The translations under genes were made by a program, and so were the position numbers. Shown here piece after piece: positions 25,057 through 35,984 of a stretch of 64,000 nucleotides of DNA. A model generated the notes under the pieces. The model did no database searches. It saw only the letters and a program-made list of their open reading frames with translations, and had not been told where the DNA came from. The DNA is from Lepidurus packardi (lineage: Eukaryota; Arthropoda; Branchiopoda; Notostraca; Triopsidae). Numbering within the stretch: the first letter of the stretch is position 1; each line of letters begins with the position of its first letter. Where the stretch lies: NCBI GenBank assembly GCA_023053545.1, contig JAKZAN010000004.1:8122001-8186000 (forward strand). Direction: 5' to 3'.

Positions 25057-28049
25057 TTCCTTTATTTTCCACGTGCTAGATTATACTAATGAATTGTTGA
25101 CGAGTAGAGCGAATCTCTGGGTTGCGAGCCACGAACAATGAGCAACTACTGACGGTCCAGCGGTTCGCAAGGTAAAATTTATATTTGAACGCGGGAAAGT
25201 AAAAGCGGAATTTGTGAATCCGGCAATTTTCAATTCGCTTCGTTAGGTTCCCTGAAATGGACTGTAATACAACAAAAAAAAAGACTCAATATTCCAACAT
25301 TTGCTTGCAGCTGCAATAGAGATTATAAAAGACAAGGATTAAAATGAGTGAAATGAACCCAAATGACTGAAATACTATAAACCTGTGCTCCAAGACCGTA
25401 CCAAACTGATCTCTAATTGGCGACAAACTCGGCACTTCAAGTAGTTCTTTTTAATTAAATTAATTCAAATTTGGCGTAGGAATAATCACCTGGTGATCGT
25501 TTCGAATTCTTCCACACATCGTTCACAAAACCGATTTGGGTCTAAAAGGAAGATCCTTGCACAGAGCGGAATTAGGAGCAAATACAATAGCCTACACTAC
25601 GGCATAGGTATAAAACCATGACTATGGTCTTACAACATGTGGGTGACACTAGATTTGATAAAATATCCACCCTGGAAAGAGGAAATCAGCTTAAAAACAG
25701 AACACTTGCGATGTACGCGACTGACACAAAGATGCTATAAAAGAACAAATACGATTTTTTCATCCTTTAAATCTTTTAAATACTCCCATCTGTCTTTCTC
25801 TAGGGTATTGGACGGCATGACGTTCCAACTGCCAACCACTTCCTATTAACTTTTAAAGAGGGTCACTAAACAGGTCTCTTCCACGTCCCATATACACGTC
25901 GGCTTTGACATGCAAATGAGGCTCGGGTAATCGCCCTGTCACCCCAAGTTTGACTTCACATGTGGGGGCTTTGATGGATAATTATCCCCCTGGAAACTTT
26001 GACGCCAGGCTTCATCTGAATCACTTTTAACAAGCAACCCACCGCCTTCTCGTATTTCGCGTCTTCCTTTTCGCCCCCAACCAGCCTTCTGTATACTCCA
26101 CTCGGTCGCACCTTCCTAACCACACGAGCGGTGGACCAAATTAACTTTTGAGGGAAAAGTTGCTTGATGAACGCCTTGTAAGGAGCTCAAAGGGTTAACA
26201 AAAAGGTCGTGCGACAGGCTTCAAAGGCGTGGTAAGTTTCTGTCACAAAATGGTGGAAGCCACGCCTCTCTTGGCTGCTGCTACGTGCAAGTGCAACCAG
26301 ACAGCTCGCGTCTCCTCTCCATAATTCGAGGATGACTACTAAACAGTTGGTCATCTGCCATCCATCCATCTCTCTCTCGTTCTCTCCAGATTTCCAATCC
26401 CAGAGATGGAGTGCGATTACGATGCACAGAGGCCTCTTCGGCATATTTCTTCCTTTTCCTTCGTTTTTTATGGCAATTGCGTACACTCCCACTCCCTTCC
26501 GCTGTACAGCTCTCTCTCGGTCGCCAACCTCAGCCCTACGAGCTTTATAGAGCCCATACCTATAAAAAACGAGGAAAATATATAAGAGGATACAGAAAAA
26601 AGAATCGATAAGAATGTCAAATCTACTTTTCTGCCATGCTAAGAGAAGTATACGTTCATCTTCTTTTTTTCTCTTTTGGGTTTCCCTCTCCAGTCCATTG
26701 GAAGTGTCCAGCGTTGAATGAAAAGCGGCCTTCTCCCCGATTTCAATAGAATCCACGATTGCGCCTACTTTGCAATTCCTGAGAGCCCCTAAAAAGTTCG
26801 GATTGAAGAAGCCACCCGCCTCTCTTATACTCTACCAATTTTCCAAATATCTTTCGGGCGTCTCGAGGGTTCTCCCACTCTTCAACCAAAAAAGAAGATG
26901 GCATTTTCAAGTTGACGGCCAAAGGGATTCAAACTCATGGGCCAATCCCACAAAAAAGGCTAATTCCATGGCTTTCTTGGCAACATTTCCTATTCTTCTA
27001 ATTGGACTTCCGATGTCCCATGACACTAAAAAATAATTAATAGTAGAAAAAATACACTTCATAGTCATAACAGAAGAAATGAAAGTTTTATTGGAAAGCG
27101 AATGAGGGTTGACGGTTGACTTGCGCACCCGTAAGAATAGCCTTCGGAACCGAGATGGATTTGTGGGTTACGGACATTGGCTTTTCCCCCATTTTTTCGT
27201 TTTTCTCCGTAAAAACGAAAGGAAGAACACGGAGAAACGAAGGCGGGAGGGTACTTGAAAAGTGATCGTCCAAGTCGGCACCGTCAACCGCTAATGGGGC
27301 GATTTCGTTCCGGCGTCGCGACGCCGCCGACGCCCTGGGCTTTGTTGTGGCCAATGGACGTCCTGGCGTCGACAGTGGTGAAGAAAAGCGAGGAAAAATG
27401 AGCGCCTGGAATCGTTGGTCACGGCCATCAACCACGGTGTAGAAGAAGAAAAGGCCGAGAAGAAAAACCCCTCCGCCCAACGAGCAACGAACCAAACTGG
27501 GGGGATAGAGTAACTTCTACTTCAGCATCATCCAGCCAAAAAGGTTTGTTGGTAAGCTTTTGCTACGGACGGGCGAAGATGGGAAGAATCATGGGTTCTG
27601 GCGCGGGATAAGACAAACGGGATACCCATCAGCCCGTCCAATGCAGAAATATCCCAACTTTTCTTTCCCCCAAAACTGCCCTAACCAACCCCTCCTCCAA
27701 CTCACGTCCTGCAGACACGTAGTAAAAAGAAAAACCCCGCATGAGCTATCCATATCGAGCCGATGTTTGGGTAAGTTCGCAGTCCTGACTCTCCCCCCCC
27801 CCCCCCCCTTTTACAATCATAAATTTCCGCAACTGGAAACAATTGATGACGGTTATGCTGTATACAAGCTTAGCTTGGCGGGCGTAGGAGAGGGAAAAAT
27901 AATATTCCCCCAATCTCCCCCCAAAACCAGTCCGCAATCCTTTCTAATCGCTGACAGAACTTCACTATAGCCCATTAAACGTGTCCAATTAGTTAAATTC
28001 TCCTAAATACCCTAATATATAAAATAAATTCCATAAATAAACAAAATTT
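25057..28049. other. Intergenic stretch upstream of UTP11
   Basis: The UTP11 promoter must lie at the left end, but no TATA box is convincing. A GC- and CpG-rich patch at 27240-27480 contains the 14-bp palindrome GGCGTCGCGACGCC at 27312-27325. A minus-strand frame across it (stop at 27088, open to about 27495) could be an exon: it begins after a TCCCCCCAG acceptor-like site with a hydrophobic LGGGVFLLGLFFF segment. It has no ATG of its own. A run of 16 C lies at 27793-27808. Confidence 0.35.
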
Positions 28050-28345
28050 GAAACATAAATACTTCAAGTGTTTGAATTATTCCAGAAAGTTCTTCACGCG
28101 AGATTAAAGAAACTGAAAATATATAAAAATATAAAATTAATAAAAACTTATAAGAATACATTCTTCAAGTGTTCGAATTATTCCAGAAAGTTCTTCACTT
28201 GAATTTAAAGAAACTAAATTATCTATTATTTTTTGCGTCAGTTTTCTAATGGTTGTAGCATTGGAGACGTTCCTTTGAGATTATTCCATTACGCTTCCAC
28301 AGAGTTGTTCAAGTGAGCTTAAAGAAGGTTCATTTTCGTATTATT
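28050..28345. repeat. Three-unit degenerate tandem repeat
   Basis: Units beginning near 28061, 28162 and 28265 share CTTCAAGTGTTYGAATTATTCC, then AGTTCTTCA, then TTAAAGAAACT. The first two are about 101 bp apart and closest to each other. The third is more diverged, at a spacing of about 115 bp. The array is AT-rich with no coding capacity. Confidence 0.6.
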
Positions 28346-31300
28346 TTTGCTGTATTAGGTTCCAAGGGTTGCATTATTATTGTATATTATTTGGGATGTT
28401 GACCCGGCAAGCATCTAAAAGAATGATGTCAAAGCCCCTGGTTAGGGGTTTTTGTGGGGTACGGAGAGATTATGACCGAGCTGAGCATTCGCGAGTGTAA
28501 CGAATGAAGCATTGTTGCGGAAGTTGGGTAAGATAAATAGCAGGGAATGCTTTGTCGAATATGTGCCTGTCCAGCATAAGAACTCCACCCTCGTTTTTGG
28601 CCGTGGAACTAGATGTGTGCTATAGCGTATAGCTCTACACACACATACAGCACGGCAGAGCCCAGAGATGCTCTTTCTCCCCTTAGTTTTCGCTTAACAT
28701 GGATCGAATCCTCCTGACGTCCCCTTGACGCATATATAACAGTCTCATGCATATTCACGCCGTCCCGTCACCGTCGCAACATCCGGATTCGTCTTGTTTG
28801 CTCAGGATCGCCCGAATTGCTTGGACACACGCTTAATAGCATCCCATAACAATAGCAACGCAAACTCGAGCCTACACACGCAAAGAAAGAACAACATTTA
28901 CTAGACAGCTCAAAGAATACATTGAAACTTTCCTAAACATTTATTCCTAATCCCTTCAGCAGAGAAACTTTAGAACCAAGTAGTTTAAAATCTTTAAGTT
29001 TTTTTGCCCCACATTTTTTACCAGCGCCAAAATATTTACCAGGACTCTACTGGTACTTCTCTACTTTTTATTTGATTTATATTTTTATTTCTTTTCCTGT
29101 CTTTAAAGAAAGTGATGTGGCGTTGTTTTATCTTCAGTCGTATTTCAAGTAGTCAATAGAAAAATATTGCTATAAATTTCTTCCCCTTGCCAGCGGAATC
29201 GGTTAGCTTGACTGTGGGTTTTCTTGCATTTTTTTTTTTCTTTTTTTGCTTGATACATTCCAGTCCACACCAGAGCGCATCCGGTGGAGATATATCTCCT
29301 TGTTGTATCTTCTCTCGGCTTTGTTTTCTGTGTGTCAGGTCTGGGAATCTAACAAGACATGTACCAAGACCGAAGGATGAAAGTTTTGTTGCTCCCTGCC
29401 CCCGTACCCGTACCCAAAAGTCTGACGTTGCCGCATCTCTTCCATATTCAGTAGCCTTATCCCCTCCTTCTCCTCTTTTTCTCCCACGAAGCAAACCTCG
29501 CTCACTCGGATCGAAGTTTCCTTTTCCTGGAGCACGATTTGCATTGCAAATCAGCACCAACCCCCCCTCACCTCCCCCCCGTCGCAAACTAGAGGGCTTT
29601 CGCTGCACGGATAAGAAAAAAAGCGAAAAAAATGAAGGAAAGACTAAACTCGAAAGGATGGAAGCAAAAGTATACTACGAGTTCCTGGGCTTTGGCTGAT
29701 CGCTGCTGCAGAAGCAAACGGCGGACCCAGAGGAAGTCACGCGGGACACGAACTCTTCACTTTCACTCTTTTTCAGCTTTTCTCAATTTGCTCTCAGTCT
29801 CTTCCAGCCCGTTTCTTTGCGTTAACTTCATTTCTGTTCCCCCCATATTACAGGCTTTTCTCGGCCTTTCCCTTCTTTTCAGAAATGTCTCATCTTATCG
29901 ACAAAATGATACCTTGTACTTTCTGGAGGCGTTACAATAGACATCAAAAGGTCCCTAAATTAGCTTCCTTTTTTGGCAGATGGGTCTCAGGAATGAACTC
30001 TCGCTCTCTCTGACTCGATAGAAATTTTGGGGATTTTTCCTCCCCAACTGCAGAAATGGCCTTTTGTGGCGGGTCGCGAGCTGCTGGCATTATTGTGGTG
30101 ATCATTTGCAGCTAAGCGGAAAATCCGTCCCGTGCGTAACTGCAGCCACGTGCATAATAATAAAGAGACGTGTGATGAAGCTGTGGATGGATATGGGATC
30201 TATGCTTTACTATTGTGGGTAGCGGGGGGACCTTGTCCAACTTTTGGCGTGAATTTCTGACACGTAGAGGCAGGAGGAGAAGGGGGGGGGGGTATATCTA
30301 TTGTCCTGGTCAGTTGATCGGTGAGTGATAAATCTTCCTTAGTGGGGGCCAGGCAGATTTAACGCGTCCCCACACACGTACACACGCCAGTTTTCGGGGC
30401 AACAATAGCGTTTTCGACATCAGCAGCAGATGCCAGAGTTTGTCGCCTTGGACTGATACTTCCAGTGACGAATTCGCTACCAATTCCCTTTTTTATCCCT
30501 CTTTCTCGTCAGAGACTGTATGTATGTATATATACATATATAGAGACAGAGGTAAAAGAAAAAGAAGAAGTCGAAAGGAAAAAAATTGGGGAAGAATTTT
30601 GAAGTACACGAAGTATACAAAGAGAGGAAGAGAGAGAAAACGTAATCTGCTCGGGAGATGCGCGGGAGCTGCTCATGGTGCGTATGCAAATGAGCTGAAA
30701 TAAGAGCCTCTGCACGGAAGGAGGTGAAGGGAAGAACAGCGATGCAAAAGTGGGGCTTTGCATTGTTTGAGGCTTCCAACCACGCCCCATTTAGAAGCCC
30801 CAGAGACCAATAGGAAGTCTGGAGACGACGAGGCGGAATTCTTGGCGCTCTGTGAGGTGCTCCCTTCCTCTCCTTTTTTCTTTCCCTTTTTATTATATTT
30901 TTTTGTGTGCGTCTTGTTTTTACTATTAGGATACTGCACTTGTTCCGTGATACATACTCCGTCTTCAAAAATCTTTGTCATCATCGCTTTTTCACGGGGT
31001 CTTTGCCGTTGGGCGCTTCCTGTGAAAAACCATGCCACGCTATTTCTCAACTCTATAGGAGCGTAAAAATATTCGTTACTTTTTTTCTTTTTGTTAAACA
31101 TTCCACCCCATTGCCATGGATGATGGTAATGAAAATAACAGTAAACTTACGTTTTGGCGAAGCATGCCATAAAGATTCCAGTTTCACGGCACATCAACAA
31201 CAACTCTCGCATTGTGTATGTAGACCCCAGGATTCTATGGTCACTCCCCAGCAATGTGCCAAGTAAGAGAGCTATATAACTCCGCAACAATCTTGCGAAA

Positions 31301-31524
31301 GTTCTCCTTGAAGGAAATCATCGGCTCTCCACGTCAGATGATGATAAGTCACATTAAAAGTACTCGGGGGTCAAAACTGTGGGGGAAAAAAAGACAAAAA
31401 TGAGTAAAGAGAATGAAAACGGAGCTTGTAAAGTGTACGGCAGGTCGTGGCAGACTAGCTTGAATGTTGGACGAGCGGCATTCGACTCTAAAGAAGCTGT
31501 CTAGCGATGGTGGTGGTGGTTGGG
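28346..31524. other. Intergenic stretch, low-complexity rich
   Basis: It contains long pyrimidine tracts (29220-29250, 29460-29600), a run of 11 G (30282-30292) and a TATGTATATATA repeat (30520-30542). Open frames of up to 170 codons here follow the low-complexity tracts and lack protein features. No gene was called. Confidence 0.5.
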
Positions 31525-31856
31525 TCATAGAATTGCAGAGATTTGCCCATCCAAGCCACCCACCACAATGATCTCCATAATGGCTACCCCTCCTTGCATC
31601 TTTTTATGCAAGTTTTCTATTCCTGGTGCTCCCGCGCCCTCTGAAACATTCATGTGCTGCTCCAGCCGCTTCATCCTCATCTGCAAGTCCGTCACAACAT
31701 CATCTCTTATTCGCCACATCGCTTCTCTAATGCGTTTTATAAGCTTCTTCCGTGACGTAACTCTTCGGAAGCCTAAAACACGCAACTTATATCGAGCGAA
31801 TCTTCGAATCCCTTTCACAAAACCCTTCAAACCTTTGAATCCCCTTTGTTCACCTC
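31525..31856 (-). CDS. Candidate terminal exon, unknown protein
   Basis: I do not recognise this protein. On the minus strand a strong acceptor (TTTTTTTTATTCCTCAG) is followed by 332 nt of open frame: 2 nt, then 109 codons and a TGA. The peptide reads as plausible coding sequence. A basic region (GFKGLKGFVKGIRRFARYK) is followed by RRVTSRKKLIKRIREAMW, then a short amphipathic coiled-coil-like segment (DVVTDLQMRMKRLEQHM) and a glycine-rich hydrophobic tail (GVAIMEIIVVGGLDGQI). No in-frame ATG lies just after the acceptor, so it would be the last exon of a gene whose earlier exons lie further right. I could not find those exons. Chance openness remains possible. Confidence 0.33.
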
Positions 31857-34800
31857 CTGAGGAATAAAAAAAAGCACAATATGAGTAGACACAAGTAATT
31901 CTTAGTATGTCTAGATAAATAAATCTTCCTTAGCAAAGGACTGTTTTTTTTAATTATTCCGTTAATTATTTTTCGTTTATTATATACGAGAATGTATGTA
32001 TATTATCGAAATGTGTACTTATTTTCTGTAAAAATGCTCAACGGAATCAAACATCCAAATGAAACAAACTAAACCCAGAAAGGCGACAAAACGGACCAAA
32101 AGAAAAGACAACAATCAGTCTGGCGAACTTACTCGATATGGGCGAGGCGTTCTCTTTTGCGTACGTGTGCCGCATTCCCAAGAAGGAAGTAATTAAAGTG
32201 CGTTATCGCTGTGATGCACACCGTGTGTATATATACAGCTACGTTTACGTCTCCGCGTGACGTGCCCTTATGTCAACAATAAGGGTTGCTTCTCCTCGGA
32301 TCCTCGGATGTACAGGGTATACCCCGGACCTACAGAAAGGAGGGAGAGAGAGAGTTGGAGGGTTAGTTAGTTTCTCGCAAAGCTATTAGGTAAATATTTT
32401 AAGGCTAACAAGAGAGCAGCTTGCTTTATACCATTATATCCAAGCCTTCGAAAAAACGGCTCTTCTGCTCCGTTCGGCTCTCCTCTTTTCCCCTTGTATT
32501 CTTTGCGTGGTGCCAGATTAATCCCGTTTCCCACACCAATCAAACTTTACTCTCACAAAAATAATCCCACCCATTCCTTCTACATATAACATGCTTCTCA
32601 CTCTTTTAAGTTATGAAAATTATACAAAAATGTATGAAACAAGGAATAGAACATCTAGGAAAAGGAAGTTTACACGAGCTCAACTGGTTTACTATCACCT
32701 TGACGGTGGAAAGCTCTTAAGATTTTTCTTTTCTTTTTGCGACTTTTCTCCAACAAGTTTTTCTTTACTCGCGAGTTTCGGGGATCCCAATAAGCATCTG
32801 GTGCTACTGCGAGATAGTGGTTAATTTTTTTGGGGACGTACCCCCACGTATTGACAAGGCTTCTATAGCCTGGGACCAAATGTAATTCGAAATATCTTGA
32901 AGGAAAGTTTTTTTTTGCTTGTTTTCTATTTCTAGTTCTTCGTTTTTATTTTGCTTTTTGCAAAGAAAGAAATTCCATGATTTTTTTGCCGCCGATAGTG
33001 GTATAATAGTACGTGGTCTGCTGCTGCAGTGAGTATAGTACTTTGAGAAGGAGGGGTTGGTCTCTAAGGAATTTCTTTTGCTGCTTCTCCCTGACTCTTG
33101 TCTCTTGGCACGAGGGTTTCACGCTCTTGGCAAGCATCCGGTCATTGGCAGAGGCCATCAGCATCCATAAATAATGAGGAAGGGCGGGCAAGGCGTCGTT
33201 CCAATGTCGTCGCTCATAAGTGTCCAGCACCACCAGCGTCGTTGTCGGCACATCTTTTCCCCGTGATGGATCCAACATCAAAGACTCTTGCTCGTTACAG
33301 GGCATCCCAGTGGCGTAAACAACCCAAAAAACCTCAGAAAAATAAAACTTCTGATTCACGAACACACACATACATACACAAAACTAAATTAATGCAGGGA
33401 AGTATACTACCTAACCCATCAGAGAAAACAACAGCTAACATAACAGCAGGGGAAACCCGTCAAAAGACAAAAAAATAAATAAAAAACAAGGACGGATCTT
33501 AAAAGACTACCTTAAGCTTTTCTCGGTTTTGCGGGTTGCTCCCTCTTATGTGAACATGACCACGAGATCCTACTTATAGGCAGGTGTTCCATCCAATTCA
33601 ACAGCGGATAAGAAATAAGCTAAAGGGGAAACCTTACCCATGGTTCCGTTACTATTTTTTCTTATTATTGATAAAGGAAATGTGCTGGCTCCTGGAATTG
33701 GGTTGGGGTGGATGAATACTTAGCAATGAGGGTCTGAGGCGCGAAACGTCGTATCTGAAACGCGTGCGCATGGTCTTCCATGCCAAATCCTTCATTAAAT
33801 CACAAATGTTTTCGCCCTTTTCTGCGGCGTCTCGTTTTGAAGCCCTCGGTTAGAACTTACAACACGAGACAATAGCTTCAGCGTTTGGCGGGGGCAACTG
33901 CTTAGAGAACAATAGGGAACTGACTTGGCTTACAACTTCCGGACTTTGGGGCTTTTGGCATTTACAACTCGGAAATTTGACCTTTTTAAGATCTCACTCT
34001 TTCGGTGTACGGAACCCCGCCAACCCAGCACTGTATCCGGACAAGCAATTCTAACGAAAACACAACTTGAAACATCGGAATTAATGCATCAAAACGTGTA
34101 ACACTTGCACTGTATAAGTTTACTGTGATTTTTATCGTATAAATACATGTAATTCTTGTTACGATCTCCGTTTTGTAATATTTTGTTGGTAAACTATTCG
34201 TAAATTTGTAAATATATTTGTAAGTTTACAAACATCAACCAAAAATTACCCTCAAATTACAATTTCCTTTGTTGCTATACAGTTTCCAGTGTAACTTTCC
34301 AATCTTCGTTGTTGCTTTGTAACTTTCAGTTGCTTCATTCACAATTTTCATTGTAGCTTTAAATTGTATTTTTATTTTCATTCTAAGTTTACAGTTACTT
34401 TCCTGGCATAAAAGGTACCAGATACTAGCCATTTTTTTTAAATCTAGGCTCAATTCACATTGTAAAAGGAAAGGATGGTTTGTGAAGAAGGGATTTAAAG
34501 TAAAAGTTTGGAACTCCATAATGTGTTTGTTGACTTTGGAGGGCAAACAAAAGTCAACACTCTTTTGTTTTCTCATAAACCTTCAGAACCCTTCCCATAT
34601 TTTTACTATAACCCCTTTCGGTGTCTGTTGTTACTGTATGCGGGTTTCTAGTTATCCTTTTAAGTATTATTTTCTCCTCTTTTCTTTGGCCATTATACGC
34701 TAGAGCTCCCTCTCCCAGAAAAAGGGCTTTTATTTTCTAATAGCGGAGGTTTATAAGGGGGGGTCCAAGGGTTGAAGCTTCTTTGGTTGCGATCAGGCGT

Positions 34801-35433
34801 CACTGTCGTCGGTTGTCACAAGGAGAATAGACGTCCAGCATCCACCGATGACAAATGGTTAACCCAATGTGGCCGAACCCAGGTCATATTATGCGTAACC
34901 TTTTTTCCTATCCCTTCCTTCTTTATTTTTTTGGGGGGAGAGCTAAAGGTTTCGTTTACCCCCCTTCTTACATACAAACGTGAACCCCTCCTCATTTTTC
35001 AGCATTCGACAAAGATTTCCGAGCAACATGCTATATATATAACAATACTTTTTTTTTCTATAAAAGCTTGCGGACTGTAGTTTGCTGCTGTGCTGACTTA
35101 TTGTCATTTCTATACCCCACACCCCGCACCCCATACACTCTACAACCCTCGGTTCTCGCCGGTGAGACCTTTTGGGGCCATTGTTGGGGAAACGTTAGAA
35201 ACCTAATAGAGCTAATTGGGGTTGGCAACTGCTTTTTGACGCCCCTGCCTCGCTACTGTACCTCTCGGCCCGTCCATAGGGTGTCATTTGCCTTTTTCTA
35301 ACTACAAAAAAGCTGCAAACTCTAAAAATTCCCTCCCTCAACAAATAAATACATATAAATTTATTCGCATTCCTCCTTTTGTCTTGTATACGTTAATTAA
35401 GCTTGCCGACTACCTGTTATATGCTATACAATA
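31857..35433. other. Intergenic or intronic stretch
   Basis: If the exon at 31525-31856 is real, this is at least partly intron. A minus-strand ATG frame at 32946-33305 (119 aa, starting MPCNEQES) has reasonable codon texture but no family match and could be chance. A degenerate repeat of about 20 bp (GTTGCTTTGTAACTTTCA and relatives) lies at 34235-34400. Confidence 0.35.
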
Positions 35434-35437
35434 TTAA

Positions 35438-35980
35438 AGCTCCCGTACACCTTAGCTTATTGATGGGAAACAATCACAGATGGCACTGACGTTTGTTATT
35501 GTTTTGCGAAAGCCTTGCGTAAAAAAACAAAAAAAAAATTAAGCTAATTTCTGGCTAAGCTTCTACGCGTGCTTTAGTTTTGAAAAGTACGACTTGTCAC
35601 CACAATTTGCCGTAGCAGCACAATGTCCCAAAACAAGTTTTCGAACATTTGGAACAAGATTTCTCGAAAACGGCTTGTCAGGTTTGAAGGCAATCTAAAA
35701 CAAAAGTTTTCTTTTGCTAGCAGCTAGTGCACAATCAAAGGACAGATGTTTAGTTAAAGTATTTCTCCCAGTTGCAAGCTTCATGTACAAATTGCTAATG
35801 CATTACATTAATGTGTTGCATTAATGTGATGCACAGGAAAAATTGCATTTATTGTGCACTACCTGTTTGCAAGCTCAACTTTCCTGTTAACGAATTTTTT
35901 CACGAAGTGTACTAGTTTTCTCAAAAGTTGTTCCGAAATTCCCCATGCTAACCGCCTGTACCGCTATGGTATACGGGAAC
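35438..35980. mobile_element. MITE-like element with TTAA-type target site
   Basis: The left end AGCTCCCGTACACCTTAGC follows a TTAA at 35434-35437. The right end, read on the reverse strand, is GTTCCCGTATACCATAGC next to a related 4-mer (ATTA, 35981-35984). Inside, further inverted matches occur. One pairs GGAACAAGATTTCTCGAAAAC near 35660 with GTTTTCTCAAAAGTTGTTCC near 35915, and another pairs CTAGTGCACAAT with ATTGTGCACTA. The element therefore folds imperfectly over much of its 543 bp. It has no coding capacity. TTAA targets are typical of piggyBac-type transposition, which is an inference here. Confidence 0.65.
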
Positions 35981-35984
35981 ATTA

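Noticed and set aside
26187..26756. 189-codon open frame on the minus strand
   Set aside because: It begins with GTG, has no ATG near its start and no domain; composition follows the local low-complexity DNA.
29187..29699. 170-codon plus-strand frame
   Set aside because: Its length comes from a poly-T tract (Phe run) and pyrimidine-rich DNA; the antisense frame is also open.
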